A stretch of 64,000 nucleotides of DNA from Micromonospora olivasterospora. GTDB taxonomy: Bacteria; Actinomycetota; Actinomycetes; Mycobacteriales; Micromonosporaceae. The stretch covers positions 3,720,001 to 3,784,000 of the forward strand of contig NZ_VLKE01000001.1 of the NCBI RefSeq assembly GCF_007830265.1. The letters run 5' to 3'. Below, piece by piece: positions 16,911 through 26,519 of this stretch (positions are counted from its first letter, which is position 1; every line of letters starts with the position of its first letter). Both the position numbers and the translations under genes were made by a program. The notes beneath the pieces are model-generated. The model was not told the DNA's origin. It did no database searches and saw only the letters and a program-made list of their open reading frames with translations.

Positions 16911-17423
16911 TCAGGCCGTGCCCCAGCTGTACGTCTGCTTGCGCAGCTTGAGGTAGACGAACGCCTCCGTGGAGAGCACGCCCTCGACGGCGCGCAGCCG
17001 TTGCAGGATCTCCAGCAGGTGCGCGTCGTTGCGGCAGACCACCTCCGCCAGCAGGTCGAACGAGCCGGCGGTGATCAACACATAGTCGACCTCATCGAAC
17101 ACCGCGAGCCGGTCGGCCACCGCCTCCAGGTCGCCGTCGGTACGCAGGCCGATCATTGCCTGCCGGGGGAAGCCGAGCTGGAGCGGATCGGTGACCGCGA
17201 CGATCTGCATCACCCCGGCGTCGAGCAGTCGCTGCACCCGCTGGCGTACCGCCGCCTCGGACAGACCGACCGCCTTGCCGATCGTCGCGTACGGTCGCCG
17301 GCCGTCCTCCTGAAGCTGCTCGATGATCTGCTTGGCCACGTCGTCCAGCAGGGCGTGACTGGCACCCTCACGAACGGCGACGCGCCGCCCCCCGTTGCCG
17401 TTCTCCTGCTGCCGGATGCCCAT
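16911..17423 (-). CDS. Lrp/AsnC-family transcriptional regulator
   Basis: This 170-residue regulator has an N-terminal winged helix at about residues 28-75 (AKQIIEQLQEDGRRPYATIG, LSEAAVRQRVQRLLDAGVMQ). A C-terminal RAM (ligand-sensing) domain follows, with VDYVLITAGSFDLLAEVVC and the usual G-x-x-D ligand-loop region. It is divergent from the PotD-like gene and lies between the aminotransferase and the transporter operon. This makes it the likely polyamine- or amino-acid-responsive controller of both. The 207-bp divergent region holds a GCAACGGAATC copy also seen twice ahead of the aminotransferase gene. Start at ATG 17423; GTG codons slightly downstream are possible. Confidence 0.9.
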   Translation of the reverse strand: MGIRQQENGNGGRRVAVREGASHALLDDVAKQIIEQLQEDGRRPYATIGKAVGLSEAAVRQRVQRLLDAGVMQIVAVTDPLQLGFPRQAMIGLRTDGDLEAVADRLAVFDEVDYVLITAGSFDLLAEVVCRNDAHLLEILQRLRAVEGVLSTEAFVYLKLRKQTYSWGTA

Positions 17424-17506
17424 CGCCGCTCCCGTTGTCCGATTCCACCCAGGGATCGCATTGCCCCCGCGCAGTCTGGCGTATTTCGTCGCGCATGGCT
17501 AACCCC

Positions 17507-17517
17507 GCAACGGAATC
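17507..17517. promoter_or_regulatory. shared GCAACGGAATC motif at the lrp/potD promoter
   Basis: This 11-base motif is identical to the one at 15207-15217 and has one mismatch with 15238-15248. It lies in the divergent promoter region between the Lrp regulator and the PotD-like gene. Confidence 0.45.
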
Positions 17518-17630
17518 CCTTGTACGGCACGTCAGCGCATGTCAGGATCAGTCCTCCATCGCCTGAAGACCCTCCGCCGTCGGGCCACCCCCGTCCCGCC
17601 CGCCGACGACGAGCCCACAGGAGTCGTCAC

Positions 17631-18815
17631 ATGCGTAGTCCCCTCCGGCCTCTCACCCGGCGTGGTCTGCTCACCGGCACCCTCGGATCGGCCGCGATGC
17701 TCGCCACCGCAGGCGTGCTCGCCGGCTGCGGCACCAAGGGCGCCAAGCAGACCGAGGCCGGCTGCGTCAGCGAAGACCTCTCCGGCACGGAGAAGAAGCT
17801 CGCGTTCTCGAACTGGCCGCAGTACATGGACGTGGACGAGTCCGACGAGTCGAAGCGCCCGACGCTGGACGCGTTCGTCGCGAAGAGCGGCATCCAGGTG
17901 ACGTACACCGAGGACATCAACGACAACAACGAGTTCTTCGGCAAGGTGCAGAACCAGCTCGCCGCCTGTCAGGGCACCGGCCGGGACATCGTGGTGCTGA
18001 CCGACTGGATGGCCGCCCGGATGATCCGGCTCGGCTGGATCCAGAAGCTCGACCCGGCGAAGATCCCGAACGTGGCGGCCAACATGTTGCCGTCGCTGCT
18101 CGACCGCTCCTTCGACCCGGACAACCGGATCTCCATTCCGTGGCAGTCCGGCCTGGCCGGGCTCGCGTACAACGGCAGCGTCACCAAGGAGATCCGCACA
18201 GTCGACGAACTGCTGACCCGCCCCGACCTCAAGGGCAAGGTCACCGCGCTGTCCGAGATGCGCGACACGATGGGCCTGCTGCTCCAGTCGAACGGCCACG
18301 ACCCGGCGAACTTCACCGCCGCCCAGTTCGACGACGCCCTCAACAAGCTCAAGAAGGCCGTCGACTCCGGCCAGATCCGCAAGTTCACCGGCAACGACTA
18401 CGCCCCCGACCTGGCCAAGGGCGACATCGCCGCGTGCGTGTGCTGGTCCGGCGACGTCATCCAGCTCTCCGGCGAGAACGAGAAGATCCGGTTCGTCTCG
18501 CCGGACTCGGGCGTGATGCTGTTCAGCGACAACATGATGGTGCCGAACAAGGCCACCCACAAGGCGAACGCCGAGCAGCTGATCAACCACTACTACGAGC
18601 CGGCGGTGGCCGCGCAGCTCGCCGCGTACGTCAACTACATCTGCCCCGTGAAGGGCGCCCGGGCCGAGATGGAGAAGATCGACCCGGAGCTGGCCGCCAA
18701 CCCGCTGATCTTCCCGGACGAGGCCATGCTGTCGCGGTCCAAGGTGTTCATGACCCTGGACGAGAAGCAGGAGCGCGAGTACGAGTCGAAGTTCCAGCAG
18801 GTCATCGGGGCGTGA
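17631..18815 (+). CDS. potD: spermidine/putrescine-type ABC transporter substrate-binding lipoprotein
   Basis: The 394-residue lipoprotein has a twin-arginine-like export signal (TRRGLLTGTLGSAAMLATAG) ending in the lipobox LAGC with acylated C33. The mature part shows the PotD pattern: LAFSNWPQYMDVDE near residue 60, IQVTYTEDINDNNEFFGKV, and YAPDLAKGDIAACVCWSGD. It binds polyamines, or a related cation, outside the membrane and delivers them to the importer. ATG 17631 has AGGAG ten bases upstream. Its TGA stop overlaps the GTG of the ATPase gene. The gene is first of the operon and diverges from lrp. Confidence 0.93.
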   Translation: MRSPLRPLTRRGLLTGTLGSAAMLATAGVLAGCGTKGAKQTEAGCVSEDLSGTEKKLAFSNWPQYMDVDESDESKRPTLDAFVAKSGIQVTYTEDINDNNEFFGKVQNQLAACQGTGRDIVVLTDWMAARMIRLGWIQKLDPAKIPNVAANMLPSLLDRSFDPDNRISIPWQSGLAGLAYNGSVTKEIRTVDELLTRPDLKGKVTALSEMRDTMGLLLQSNGHDPANFTAAQFDDALNKLKKAVDSGQIRKFTGNDYAPDLAKGDIAACVCWSGDVIQLSGENEKIRFVSPDSGVMLFSDNMMVPNKATHKANAEQLINHYYEPAVAAQLAAYVNYICPVKGARAEMEKIDPELAANPLIFPDEAMLSRSKVFMTLDEKQEREYESKFQQVIGA

Positions 18816-19972
18816 TCGAGATGGGCGACGAAGCTCCGGCCGGCGACCTGCGGCTGGTCGGCCTGACGAAGACGTTCGGGGTCTTCACCGCGGTCGACGA
18901 CCTCAGCCTCACCATCCCGCAGGGCTCGTTCTTCGCCCTGCTCGGGGCGTCCGGCTGCGGCAAGACCACCACCCTGCGCATGATCGCCGGACTGGAACAG
19001 CCGACGCGCGGCCAGGTGCTGCTCGGCGACCGGGACATCGCCCGGCTACGCCCGTACAAGCGCCCCGTCAACACCGTCTTCCAGAGCTACGCGCTGTTCC
19101 CGCACCTCGACGTCCACGAGAACGTGGCGTTCGGGCTGCGCCGGCGCGGCATCCGCGAGGTCGACGACCAGGTGCGGCGGATGCTGTCGCTGGTGCAGCT
19201 CGACGGGTACGGCCGCCGCCGCCCCGCCCAGCTCTCCGGCGGACAGCAGCAGCGGGTGGCGCTGGCCCGCGCCCTGATCAACCATCCGCAGGTGCTCCTG
19301 CTCGACGAGCCGCTCGGCGCGCTCGACCTGAAGCTGCGCCGGCAGATGCAGATCGAGCTGAAGCGCATCCAGACCGAGGTCGGCATCACGTTCGTGCACG
19401 TCACCCACGATCAGGAGGAGGCCATGACCATGGCCGACACGGTCGCGGTGATGAACGCCGGGCGGATCGAGCAGCTCGGCGCCCCGGCCGACATCTACGA
19501 GTACCCGGCCAGCGCCTTCGTGGCGAACTTCCTCGGCCAGTCCAACCTGCTCGCCGCCGAGGCCGCCGGCCCCGCCGGGTCCGAGGTGCCGGTCACCGCC
19601 CACGGCGCGCGCTACTCCGTCCCCGCCGACCGCGCCCGCGCCGACCGGGGCGCGGTCTACCTGGGGGTACGCCCCGAGAAGCTGCACCTCGTCGAGTCCG
19701 TCGACCAGGTGCCCGGCGGACACCAGCACCTCACCGGGGTCGTCACGGACGCCTCGTACGTCGGGGTGAGCACCCAGTACCTGGTCCGCACCGGCTGGGG
19801 CAGCGAGGTCTCCGTGTTCGCGGCGAACAGCGGGCTCGGCGGGCGGCTCGCCGTCGGCGCGTCCGTGGTGGCGCACTGGGACCCCCGGCACGCCTTCCTG
19901 CTGGCCCGGGAGCCGGGCGCGGACGACAGCACGAGCCCCGTGCTGGACGAGCCGGTGGGTGCGTCGTCGTGA
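18812..19972 (+). CDS. potA: polyamine-type ABC transporter ATP-binding protein
   Basis: This 386-residue ATPase powers the importer. Walker A is GASGCGKTT, the signature motif is LSGGQQQRVALARAL, Walker B is LLLDEPLGALD, and the H-loop is VTHDQEEA. The C-terminal TOBE domain has VYLGVRPEKLHLVE, typical of PotA-like ATPases. GTG 18812 overlaps the previous stop (GTGA); ATG 18821 (MGDEAPAG) is the alternative. The stop codon overlaps the GTG of the next permease gene by four bases, so the three genes are translationally coupled. Confidence 0.94.
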   Translation: MIEMGDEAPAGDLRLVGLTKTFGVFTAVDDLSLTIPQGSFFALLGASGCGKTTTLRMIAGLEQPTRGQVLLGDRDIARLRPYKRPVNTVFQSYALFPHLDVHENVAFGLRRRGIREVDDQVRRMLSLVQLDGYGRRRPAQLSGGQQQRVALARALINHPQVLLLDEPLGALDLKLRRQMQIELKRIQTEVGITFVHVTHDQEEAMTMADTVAVMNAGRIEQLGAPADIYEYPASAFVANFLGQSNLLAAEAAGPAGSEVPVTAHGARYSVPADRARADRGAVYLGVRPEKLHLVESVDQVPGGHQHLTGVVTDASYVGVSTQYLVRTGWGSEVSVFAANSGLGGRLAVGASVVAHWDPRHAFLLAREPGADDSTSPVLDEPVGASS

Positions 19973-20883
19973 CCGCCCTGGCTCACGTACCCACCACGGG
20001 GGGGCCACCGGCCGGGCCCCCGCCGCCGCCCCGGCCCGGGCGGCACCGGCTGCTGCCGTACCTGCTGTTGCTGCCCGGCGCGGCCTGGCTGTTCCTCTTC
20101 TTCGCCCTGCCGCTGCTCCAGCTCGCCGCCGCCAGCCTGTACGACCCTGCCGGCTCGCTGTCCACCGGGTACGCCATGACCTGGGCGTTCGACAACTACC
20201 CGGACGCGCTGCAGGCGTACTGGCCGCACTTCGTCCGCTCCTTCGGCTACGCCGCCACGGCGCTGGTGCTCGCCCTGCTGATGGGCTACCCCCTGGCGTA
20301 CGCGATAGCGCAGAAGGCCGGCCGGTGGAAGAACCTGCTGCTGGTGGCGGTGGTCGCCCCGATGTTCACCAGCTTCCTGGTCCGCACCCTGGCCTGGAAG
20401 ACGATCCTGTCCGACAACGGCTGGCTGGTCGGGCTGCTGCGCGACGTACACCTGCTCGGCCCGGACGGCCGACTGCTCGCCACCCCGGTCGCGGTGGTGC
20501 TCGGCCTGACGTACAACTTCCTGCCGTTCCTGGTGCTGCCGCTGTACGCGAGCCTGGAGCGGCTCGACCCCCGGCTGCTGGAGGCGGCGGCCGACCTGTA
20601 CGCCAGCCCGGTGCAGGCGTTCCGCCGGGTCACCCTGCCGCTGTCGATGCCCGGCCTGATCGCCGGCACGCTGCTGTTCTTCATCCCGGCGACCGGCGAC
20701 TACATCAACGCGGAGCTGCTCGGCACTCCCAACGAGTACATGGTCGGCAACGTCATCGACTCGGCGTTCCTGGTCCGGCTGGACTACCCGCAGGGCGCGG
20801 CGCTGTCGTTCCTGCTGATGGCGGCGATCCTCGCGGTGGTCTTCGCGTACCTGCGCCGGGCCGGCACGGAGGAGGTCCGGTGA
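19969..20883 (+). CDS. potB: polyamine-type ABC transporter permease (PotB-like)
   Basis: This 304-residue inner-membrane protein has six predicted helices. The first is LLPYLLLLPGAAWLFLFFALPLL, after a Pro-rich cytoplasmic N-terminus. The binding-protein-dependent permease EAA loop is EAAADLYASPVQAFRRVTLPLS, near residue 204. It forms the channel with the PotC-like subunit. The GTG start overlaps the ATPase stop. The 55-bp gap to the next permease is filled by a repeated intergenic element. Confidence 0.93.
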   Translation: MTALAHVPTTGGPPAGPPPPPRPGRHRLLPYLLLLPGAAWLFLFFALPLLQLAAASLYDPAGSLSTGYAMTWAFDNYPDALQAYWPHFVRSFGYAATALVLALLMGYPLAYAIAQKAGRWKNLLLVAVVAPMFTSFLVRTLAWKTILSDNGWLVGLLRDVHLLGPDGRLLATPVAVVLGLTYNFLPFLVLPLYASLERLDPRLLEAAADLYASPVQAFRRVTLPLSMPGLIAGTLLFFIPATGDYINAELLGTPNEYMVGNVIDSAFLVRLDYPQGAALSFLLMAAILAVVFAYLRRAGTEEVR

Positions 20884-20930
20884 GCGCGAGGAGTGCAGCG
20901 AAGCGGAGCCCCGCAGTCGCGAACGAAGGG
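20881..20930 (+). repeat. intra-operon repeat element, copy 1
   Basis: Directly after the potB stop lies a 50-bp sequence starting GTGAGCGCGAGGAGTG and ending GAGCCCCGCAGTCGCGAACG. A second copy occurs at 27804-27853 in the opposite absolute orientation but the same orientation relative to transcription, also between two operon genes. Confidence 0.65.
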
Positions 20931-20938
20931 CGGACGCT

Positions 20939-21781
20939 GTGAGGTTCTGGCGCTGGCTGGCCGACCGGTGGGTGATGGGCGTGGCCCTGCTGGTGCTCGG
21001 CTACCTGTCGCTGCCGATCCTCGTGGTGGCCGGCCTGTCGTTCAACCGCCCGTCGAGCCGCCTGTCGTACGACTTCAACGAGTTCACCCTCGACAACTGG
21101 CGGCGCCCCTGCGCGACCTCCGACATGTGCGCCGCGGTCGTGCGCAGCGTGCAGATCGGCTTCCTCGCCACCGTGGTCGCCACGGTCATCGGCACGCTGA
21201 TGGCGTTCGCGCTGGCGCGGCACCGGTTCACCGGGCGGTCCGGGATCAACCTGCTGATCTTCCTGCCGATGGCCACGCCCGAACTGGTGATGGGCACCTC
21301 GCTGCTGGCCCTGTTCGTCGCGGCCGGCGTGCCGCAGGGTTTCTGGACCGTCGTCATCGCGCACGTCATGTTCTGCGTGTCGTTCGTCGTGGTGACGGTC
21401 AAGGCGCGGCTCGCCGGGATGGACCGGCGGCTGGAGGAGGCCGCCATGGACCTGTACGCCGGCCCGTGGCAGGCGTTCCGCCGGGTGACGCTGCCGCTGG
21501 TGCTGCCCGGCATCGTCGCCGCCGCGCTGCTCGCGTTCTCGCTCAGCTTCGACGACTTCATCATCACCAACTTCAACTCCGGCACCACCGTCACGTTCCC
21601 GATGTACGTCTGGGGTGCCGCCCAGCGGGGGATCCCGCCGCAGGTCAACGTCGTCGGCACGGCGATGTTCGGGATAGCCCTGCTGCTCGTCGGGCTCACC
21701 TCGCTGCGTGGCCGGCGGGCCCGCCGCGCCGACCTCCGGGCCGTCACCACGGCCGGCCGACGGGCACAGGGCCCGTCATGA
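20939..21781 (+). CDS. potC: polyamine-type ABC transporter permease (PotC-like)
   Basis: This is the second 280-residue permease of the importer. It has an N-terminal helix (WVMGVALLVLGYLSLPILVV), further helices, and the EAA loop EEAAMDLYAGPWQAFRRVTLP, then DDFIITNFNSG, which is typical of PotC. The GTG start follows the repeat element. The stop codon overlaps an ATG (ATGA at 21778), the start of the oxidoreductase stub, which marks where a further coupled gene used to be. Confidence 0.93.
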   Translation: MRFWRWLADRWVMGVALLVLGYLSLPILVVAGLSFNRPSSRLSYDFNEFTLDNWRRPCATSDMCAAVVRSVQIGFLATVVATVIGTLMAFALARHRFTGRSGINLLIFLPMATPELVMGTSLLALFVAAGVPQGFWTVVIAHVMFCVSFVVVTVKARLAGMDRRLEEAAMDLYAGPWQAFRRVTLPLVLPGIVAAALLAFSLSFDDFIITNFNSGTTVTFPMYVWGAAQRGIPPQVNVVGTAMFGIALLLVGLTSLRGRRARRADLRAVTTAGRRAQGPS

Positions 21782-21953
21782 TCGTCCCGCATACCGGCCG
21801 GGCGCTCGCCGACGCGGCGCCCGTACCGTACCGCCTCCACCTCACCCGCTGGTCCTTCACCCGCTGGCCCGCACCCGCGCCGACGCGCGCGACGGCCGGC
21901 GCAACCTCTGGCTCCGTACGCTCGATCGTCTTGGTTTGGGGTTCGATTCCTGA
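21778..21953 (+). pseudogene. second internally deleted FAD-dependent oxidoreductase remnant
   Basis: The ATG overlaps the potC stop (ATGA) and starts MIVPHTGRALADAAPVPY, which resembles the N-terminus of actinobacterial FAD-dependent oxidoreductases. In the +1 frame the region ends RADARDGRRNLWLRTLDRLG then LGFDS, resembling the C-terminus of that family. Its TGA overlaps the ATG of the next gene (TGATG at 21951-21955). Both coupling junctions are intact but only about 58 codons in two frames remain, so the middle of a coupled gene has been lost. The family call is from memory; the two intact junctions are seen directly. Confidence 0.6.
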
Positions 21954-23155
21954 TGCGTATCCTGCTCGTCGGCGCCGGTGGCGTCGGCTCCGCCGCCGTA
22001 TCCATCGCCGCCCGCCGAGCGTTCTTCGAGACCATGGTCGTGGCCGACGCCGACCCCGCCCGCGCCGGGCGGGCCGTCGCCGGGCACGGCGAACGCTTCG
22101 TGGCCGCGACCGTCGACGCGTCCTCGGCCGACGCGGTCGCCGCGCTGTGCCGGGCGCACCGGATCACCCACGTGCTCAACGCCGTCGACCCGCGCTTCGT
22201 CATGCCGGTCTTCGACGGGGCGTTCGCCGCCGGGGCGAACTACCTCGACATGGCCATGTCCCTGTCCCACCCGCACCCCGAGCGCCCCTACGAGGAGGCC
22301 GGCGTCAAGCTCGGCGACGACCAGTTCGCCGTGGCCGAGCAGTGGTCCGGGGCCGGCCGGCTCGCACTGCTCGGCATCGGCGTCGAGCCGGGCCTGTCCG
22401 ACGTTTTCGCCCGGTACGCCGCCGACGAGCTGTTCGCCGAGATCGACGAGATCGGGGTACGCGACGGCGCGAACCTGACCGTCGACGGCTACGACTTCGC
22501 CCCGTCGTTCTCGATCTGGACGACCATCGAGGAGTGCCTGAACCCGCCGGTGATCTGGGAACGTGACCGGGGCTGGTTCACCACCGAGCCGTTCAGCGAG
22601 CCGGAGGTCTTCGACTTCCCGGCCGGCATCGGGCCGGTCGAGTGCGTCAACGTCGAGCACGAGGAGGTGCTGCTCATCCCGCGCTGGGTCGACGCCCGCC
22701 GGGTCACGTTCAAGTACGGCCTCGGCGCGGAGTTCATCGAGGTCCTGCGGATGCTGCACAAGCTCGGGCTGGACTCGACCGAGCCGGTCACCGTGCGCGG
22801 CGTGCGGATGTCCCCGCGCGACGTGGTGGCCGCCACCCTGCCGGACCCGGCCACCCTCGGCGAGCGGATGCACGGCAAGACCTGCGCCGGCACCTGGGTC
22901 CGCGGGCGGGCGAAGACCGGCGAGCCCCGGGAGGTCTACCTCTACCACGTCGTCGACAACGAGTGGTCGATGCGCGAGTACGGCCACCAGGCGGTGGTCT
23001 GGCAGACCGCCGTCAACCCGGTGGTCGCCCTGGAACTGCTCGCCACCGGCGCCTGGTCCGCCAGCGGCGTCATCGGCCCCGAGGCGCTGCCCCCGGTGCC
23101 CTTCCTGGACCTCCTAACCGAGTACGGCTCGCCCTGGGAGATGGAGGAGCGGTGA
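21953..23155 (+). CDS. saccharopine dehydrogenase family protein
   Basis: This 400-residue NAD(P)-dependent protein begins MRILLVGAGGVGSAAVSIAA, a Rossmann GxGxxG loop. It has the saccharopine/carboxynorspermidine dehydrogenase layout: HVLNAVDPRFVMPVFDGA, then GIGVEPGLSDVFARYAADEL. Relatives join or split an amino acid and an aldehyde through a secondary amine; the polyamine setting fits a carboxynorspermidine-like or lysine-type reaction. The ATG overlaps the stop of the oxidoreductase remnant. It is the last gene of the transporter operon and converges on the DUF779 gene. Confidence 0.88.
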   Translation: MRILLVGAGGVGSAAVSIAARRAFFETMVVADADPARAGRAVAGHGERFVAATVDASSADAVAALCRAHRITHVLNAVDPRFVMPVFDGAFAAGANYLDMAMSLSHPHPERPYEEAGVKLGDDQFAVAEQWSGAGRLALLGIGVEPGLSDVFARYAADELFAEIDEIGVRDGANLTVDGYDFAPSFSIWTTIEECLNPPVIWERDRGWFTTEPFSEPEVFDFPAGIGPVECVNVEHEEVLLIPRWVDARRVTFKYGLGAEFIEVLRMLHKLGLDSTEPVTVRGVRMSPRDVVAATLPDPATLGERMHGKTCAGTWVRGRAKTGEPREVYLYHVVDNEWSMREYGHQAVVWQTAVNPVVALELLATGAWSASGVIGPEALPPVPFLDLLTEYGSPWEMEER

Positions 23156-23203
23156 CCCGTTACGGCCCCCATGTTCGGCCCCGACGCGGGAGGCCCCGGC
23201 TGG

Positions 23204-23547
23204 TCAGGCGAGCTGGGAGCGGATGAGGAAGCGGACGCCCTCCGGGGCTTCGAGGGAGAAGCCGCTGCCCCGACCGGGGACCACGTCGACCGTCAGGCGC
23301 GTGTGCTTCCACAGCTCCCACTGGGCGCCGGACATCCAGAACTCGACCGGCTCGGGGACGCCGTCGACGTCGAGCGACGCCAGCAGGACGTCGGAGCCGC
23401 CGGTGCGGAACTCCCCGGCCGGGTAGCACATCGGGGCGCTGCCGTCGCAGCAGCCGCCGGACTGGTGGAACATGAGCGGGCCGTGCTGCCCCCGCAGCGA
23501 CCGGATCAGGTCGGCCGCCGCGGGGGTCAGGGTCACCGGGTCACCCA

Positions 23548-23548
<1 letters not shown>
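23204..23548 (-). CDS. DUF779 family protein
   Basis: This 114-residue protein has HQSGGCCDGSAPMCY, a cysteine-rich loop, and EFWMSGAQWELWKHTRLTVDVVPGRG, the DUF779 pattern. Members are coded directly after acetaldehyde-type dehydrogenases and are thought to help aldehyde or alcohol metabolism; the biochemical role is unknown. Its ATG overlaps the stop of the upstream dehydrogenase (TGATG), so the two are coupled. Confidence 0.9.
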
Positions 23549-25053
<1,505 letters not shown>

Positions 25054-25099
25054 GGGTACCTCCGCCGTCCGTTGCTGGTGGATGGCGGGGACGTTAGTT

Positions 25100-26377
25100 T
25101 CAGCGACGTTGCAGGGACGTTGCGCGCGGCAGGTCGTACTCCTCGGCGAGCTGCCGGGCCCGCGCGACGGCGAGCGGCCGGCGGGGCGCGCCCGGCGGCA
25201 GCGCCCGCGCCAGGGCCTGCCAGGCGGTGAGATCGTCGGCGCCGGCGGGCGTCGCGGTCCAGGCCGCGAGCAGCGCCGGGTCCGCGCCGGCCAGCACGGC
25301 CGCGCGGAGCTGCCCGTCGACCAGCCGGCGCAGGCGTGCCACTCCCGGCGCGTCCGACCCGGGCAGCAACGGCCCGGGGTACGCCCGCAGCGCCCCCGCC
25401 GGATCACCGCGTTCCAGCAGCTCCGTGACGGTGTGGAAGTCCGCCCGCACGGTCGGCCGCAGCCGGTACGGGCGGGAGTCGAGCAGCTCCTCGCCGAGCG
25501 CCCGGCGCAGCCGGGACAGTTCGGCGCGCAGGGTGACCGGGTGCAGCCGGTCGTCGCCGTAGAGGTCGAGGCCGAGTTGTTCGCCGGTGCGCCCCTCGGG
25601 GTGGTCGACCAGCAGCACCAGCAGCTCGCTGTGCCGCCGGCCGAGCCGGATGCGCCGGCCGCCCACGCGCAGCTCCGCCTCGTCGCGGCCGAGCGCGGCG
25701 ACGTGCACCACGTCGGGTTCGGCCGGTGCGGCGCTGGCCAGGAACGCCTCGGCGGCCCGGGCGGTGGCCCGGACCAGGGCGAGGCTCTGCGGGTTGGCCA
25801 GGTGGTCGCCGCCGGTGATGTCGACCGCGCCGAGCAGCCGGCCGGTGGCCGGGTCGTGGATCGGGGCGGCGGCGCAGGTCCAGCGCTGTACCGGCCGGAC
25901 GAAGTGCTCGGTTGCGAAGATCTGCACGCCGTGGTCGACGGCGAGGGCGGTGCCGGGGGCGTTGGTGCCGGCGTGGGTCTCGTCCCAGCGGGCGCCGGGC
26001 ACGAAGTTCATCCGCTCGGCGTGCCGGAGCACCCCCGGATGGCCCTCCACCCAGAGCAGCCGCCCGTCCGCGTCGCAGACCGCCATCAGGTGCGCGCCGT
26101 CGAGGGCGATGCCGCCGAGCAGGTCGCGGAAGAGCGGCAGCACCCGCGCGAGGGGGTGCGCCGCCCGGTAGCTCTCCAGCGCGTCGTCGGTGAGGTCGAC
26201 CGGGGCGGTGGCCTCCGGGTCGAGTAATGCGGACCGCTCCCAGGACCGCCGGACCACCTCGCGGACGCGCTCCGGCGCCCTACCGCGGGCGAGGAACGCC
26301 TCGTGAGCAGCACCGACCAGCGCGATCCGCTCCGCCGGATCGGCACCGAATTCCAGGGCGAGCCACGGGTCAGCCAC
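25100..26377 (-). CDS. AcoR-like GAF regulator with C-terminal winged helix
   Basis: This 425-residue regulator has an N-terminal sensor region that includes a GAF-type domain ([60 protein letters not shown]), as in activators of acetoin and aldehyde dehydrogenase genes. Instead of the sigma-54 AAA domain of AcoR, the C-terminus has an OmpR/SARP-like winged helix ([40 protein letters not shown]). It sits directly upstream of the aldehyde dehydrogenase gene. The ligand is unknown. Confidence 0.88.
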   Translation of the reverse strand: MADPWLALEFGADPAERIALVGAAHEAFLARGRAPERVREVVRRSWERSALLDPEATAPVDLTDDALESYRAAHPLARVLPLFRDLLGGIALDGAHLMAVCDADGRLLWVEGHPGVLRHAERMNFVPGARWDETHAGTNAPGTALAVDHGVQIFATEHFVRPVQRWTCAAAPIHDPATGRLLGAVDITGGDHLANPQSLALVRATARAAEAFLASAAPAEPDVVHVAALGRDEAELRVGGRRIRLGRRHSELLVLLVDHPEGRTGEQLGLDLYGDDRLHPVTLRAELSRLRRALGEELLDSRPYRLRPTVRADFHTVTELLERGDPAGALRAYPGPLLPGSDAPGVARLRRLVDGQLRAAVLAGADPALLAAWTATPAGADDLTAWQALARALPPGAPRRPLAVARARQLAEEYDLPRATSLQRR

Positions 26378-26453
26378 CAGACCTCCTCCCGCCCATGGTG
26401 ACCCACCTCACCCCGATCCGCCAAGCCACTCCGCCCGCCGCCGGGCGGCGGGC

Positions 26454-26496
26454 GGCGCACCATGGATGGCCCGGGGGATGGCATTCATGGTGCGCC
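26454..26496 (-). terminator. inverted repeat after gabT
   Basis: GGCGCACCATGGAT (26454-26467) pairs with ATTCATGGTGCGCC (26483-26496), one mismatch in 14, with a 15-base G-rich loop. It lies between the gabT stop and the regulator start, so it may end the gabT transcript or be an operator for the regulator. Confidence 0.5.
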
Positions 26497-26519
26497 ACGA
26501 ACTCGGGTTGACCGGGGGG

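Noticed and set aside
21920..21952. Sequence GGTTCGATTCC resembling a tRNA T-loop
   Set aside because: No matching acceptor, D or anticodon stem lies upstream; it is the coding remnant LGLGFDS of the oxidoreductase stub.
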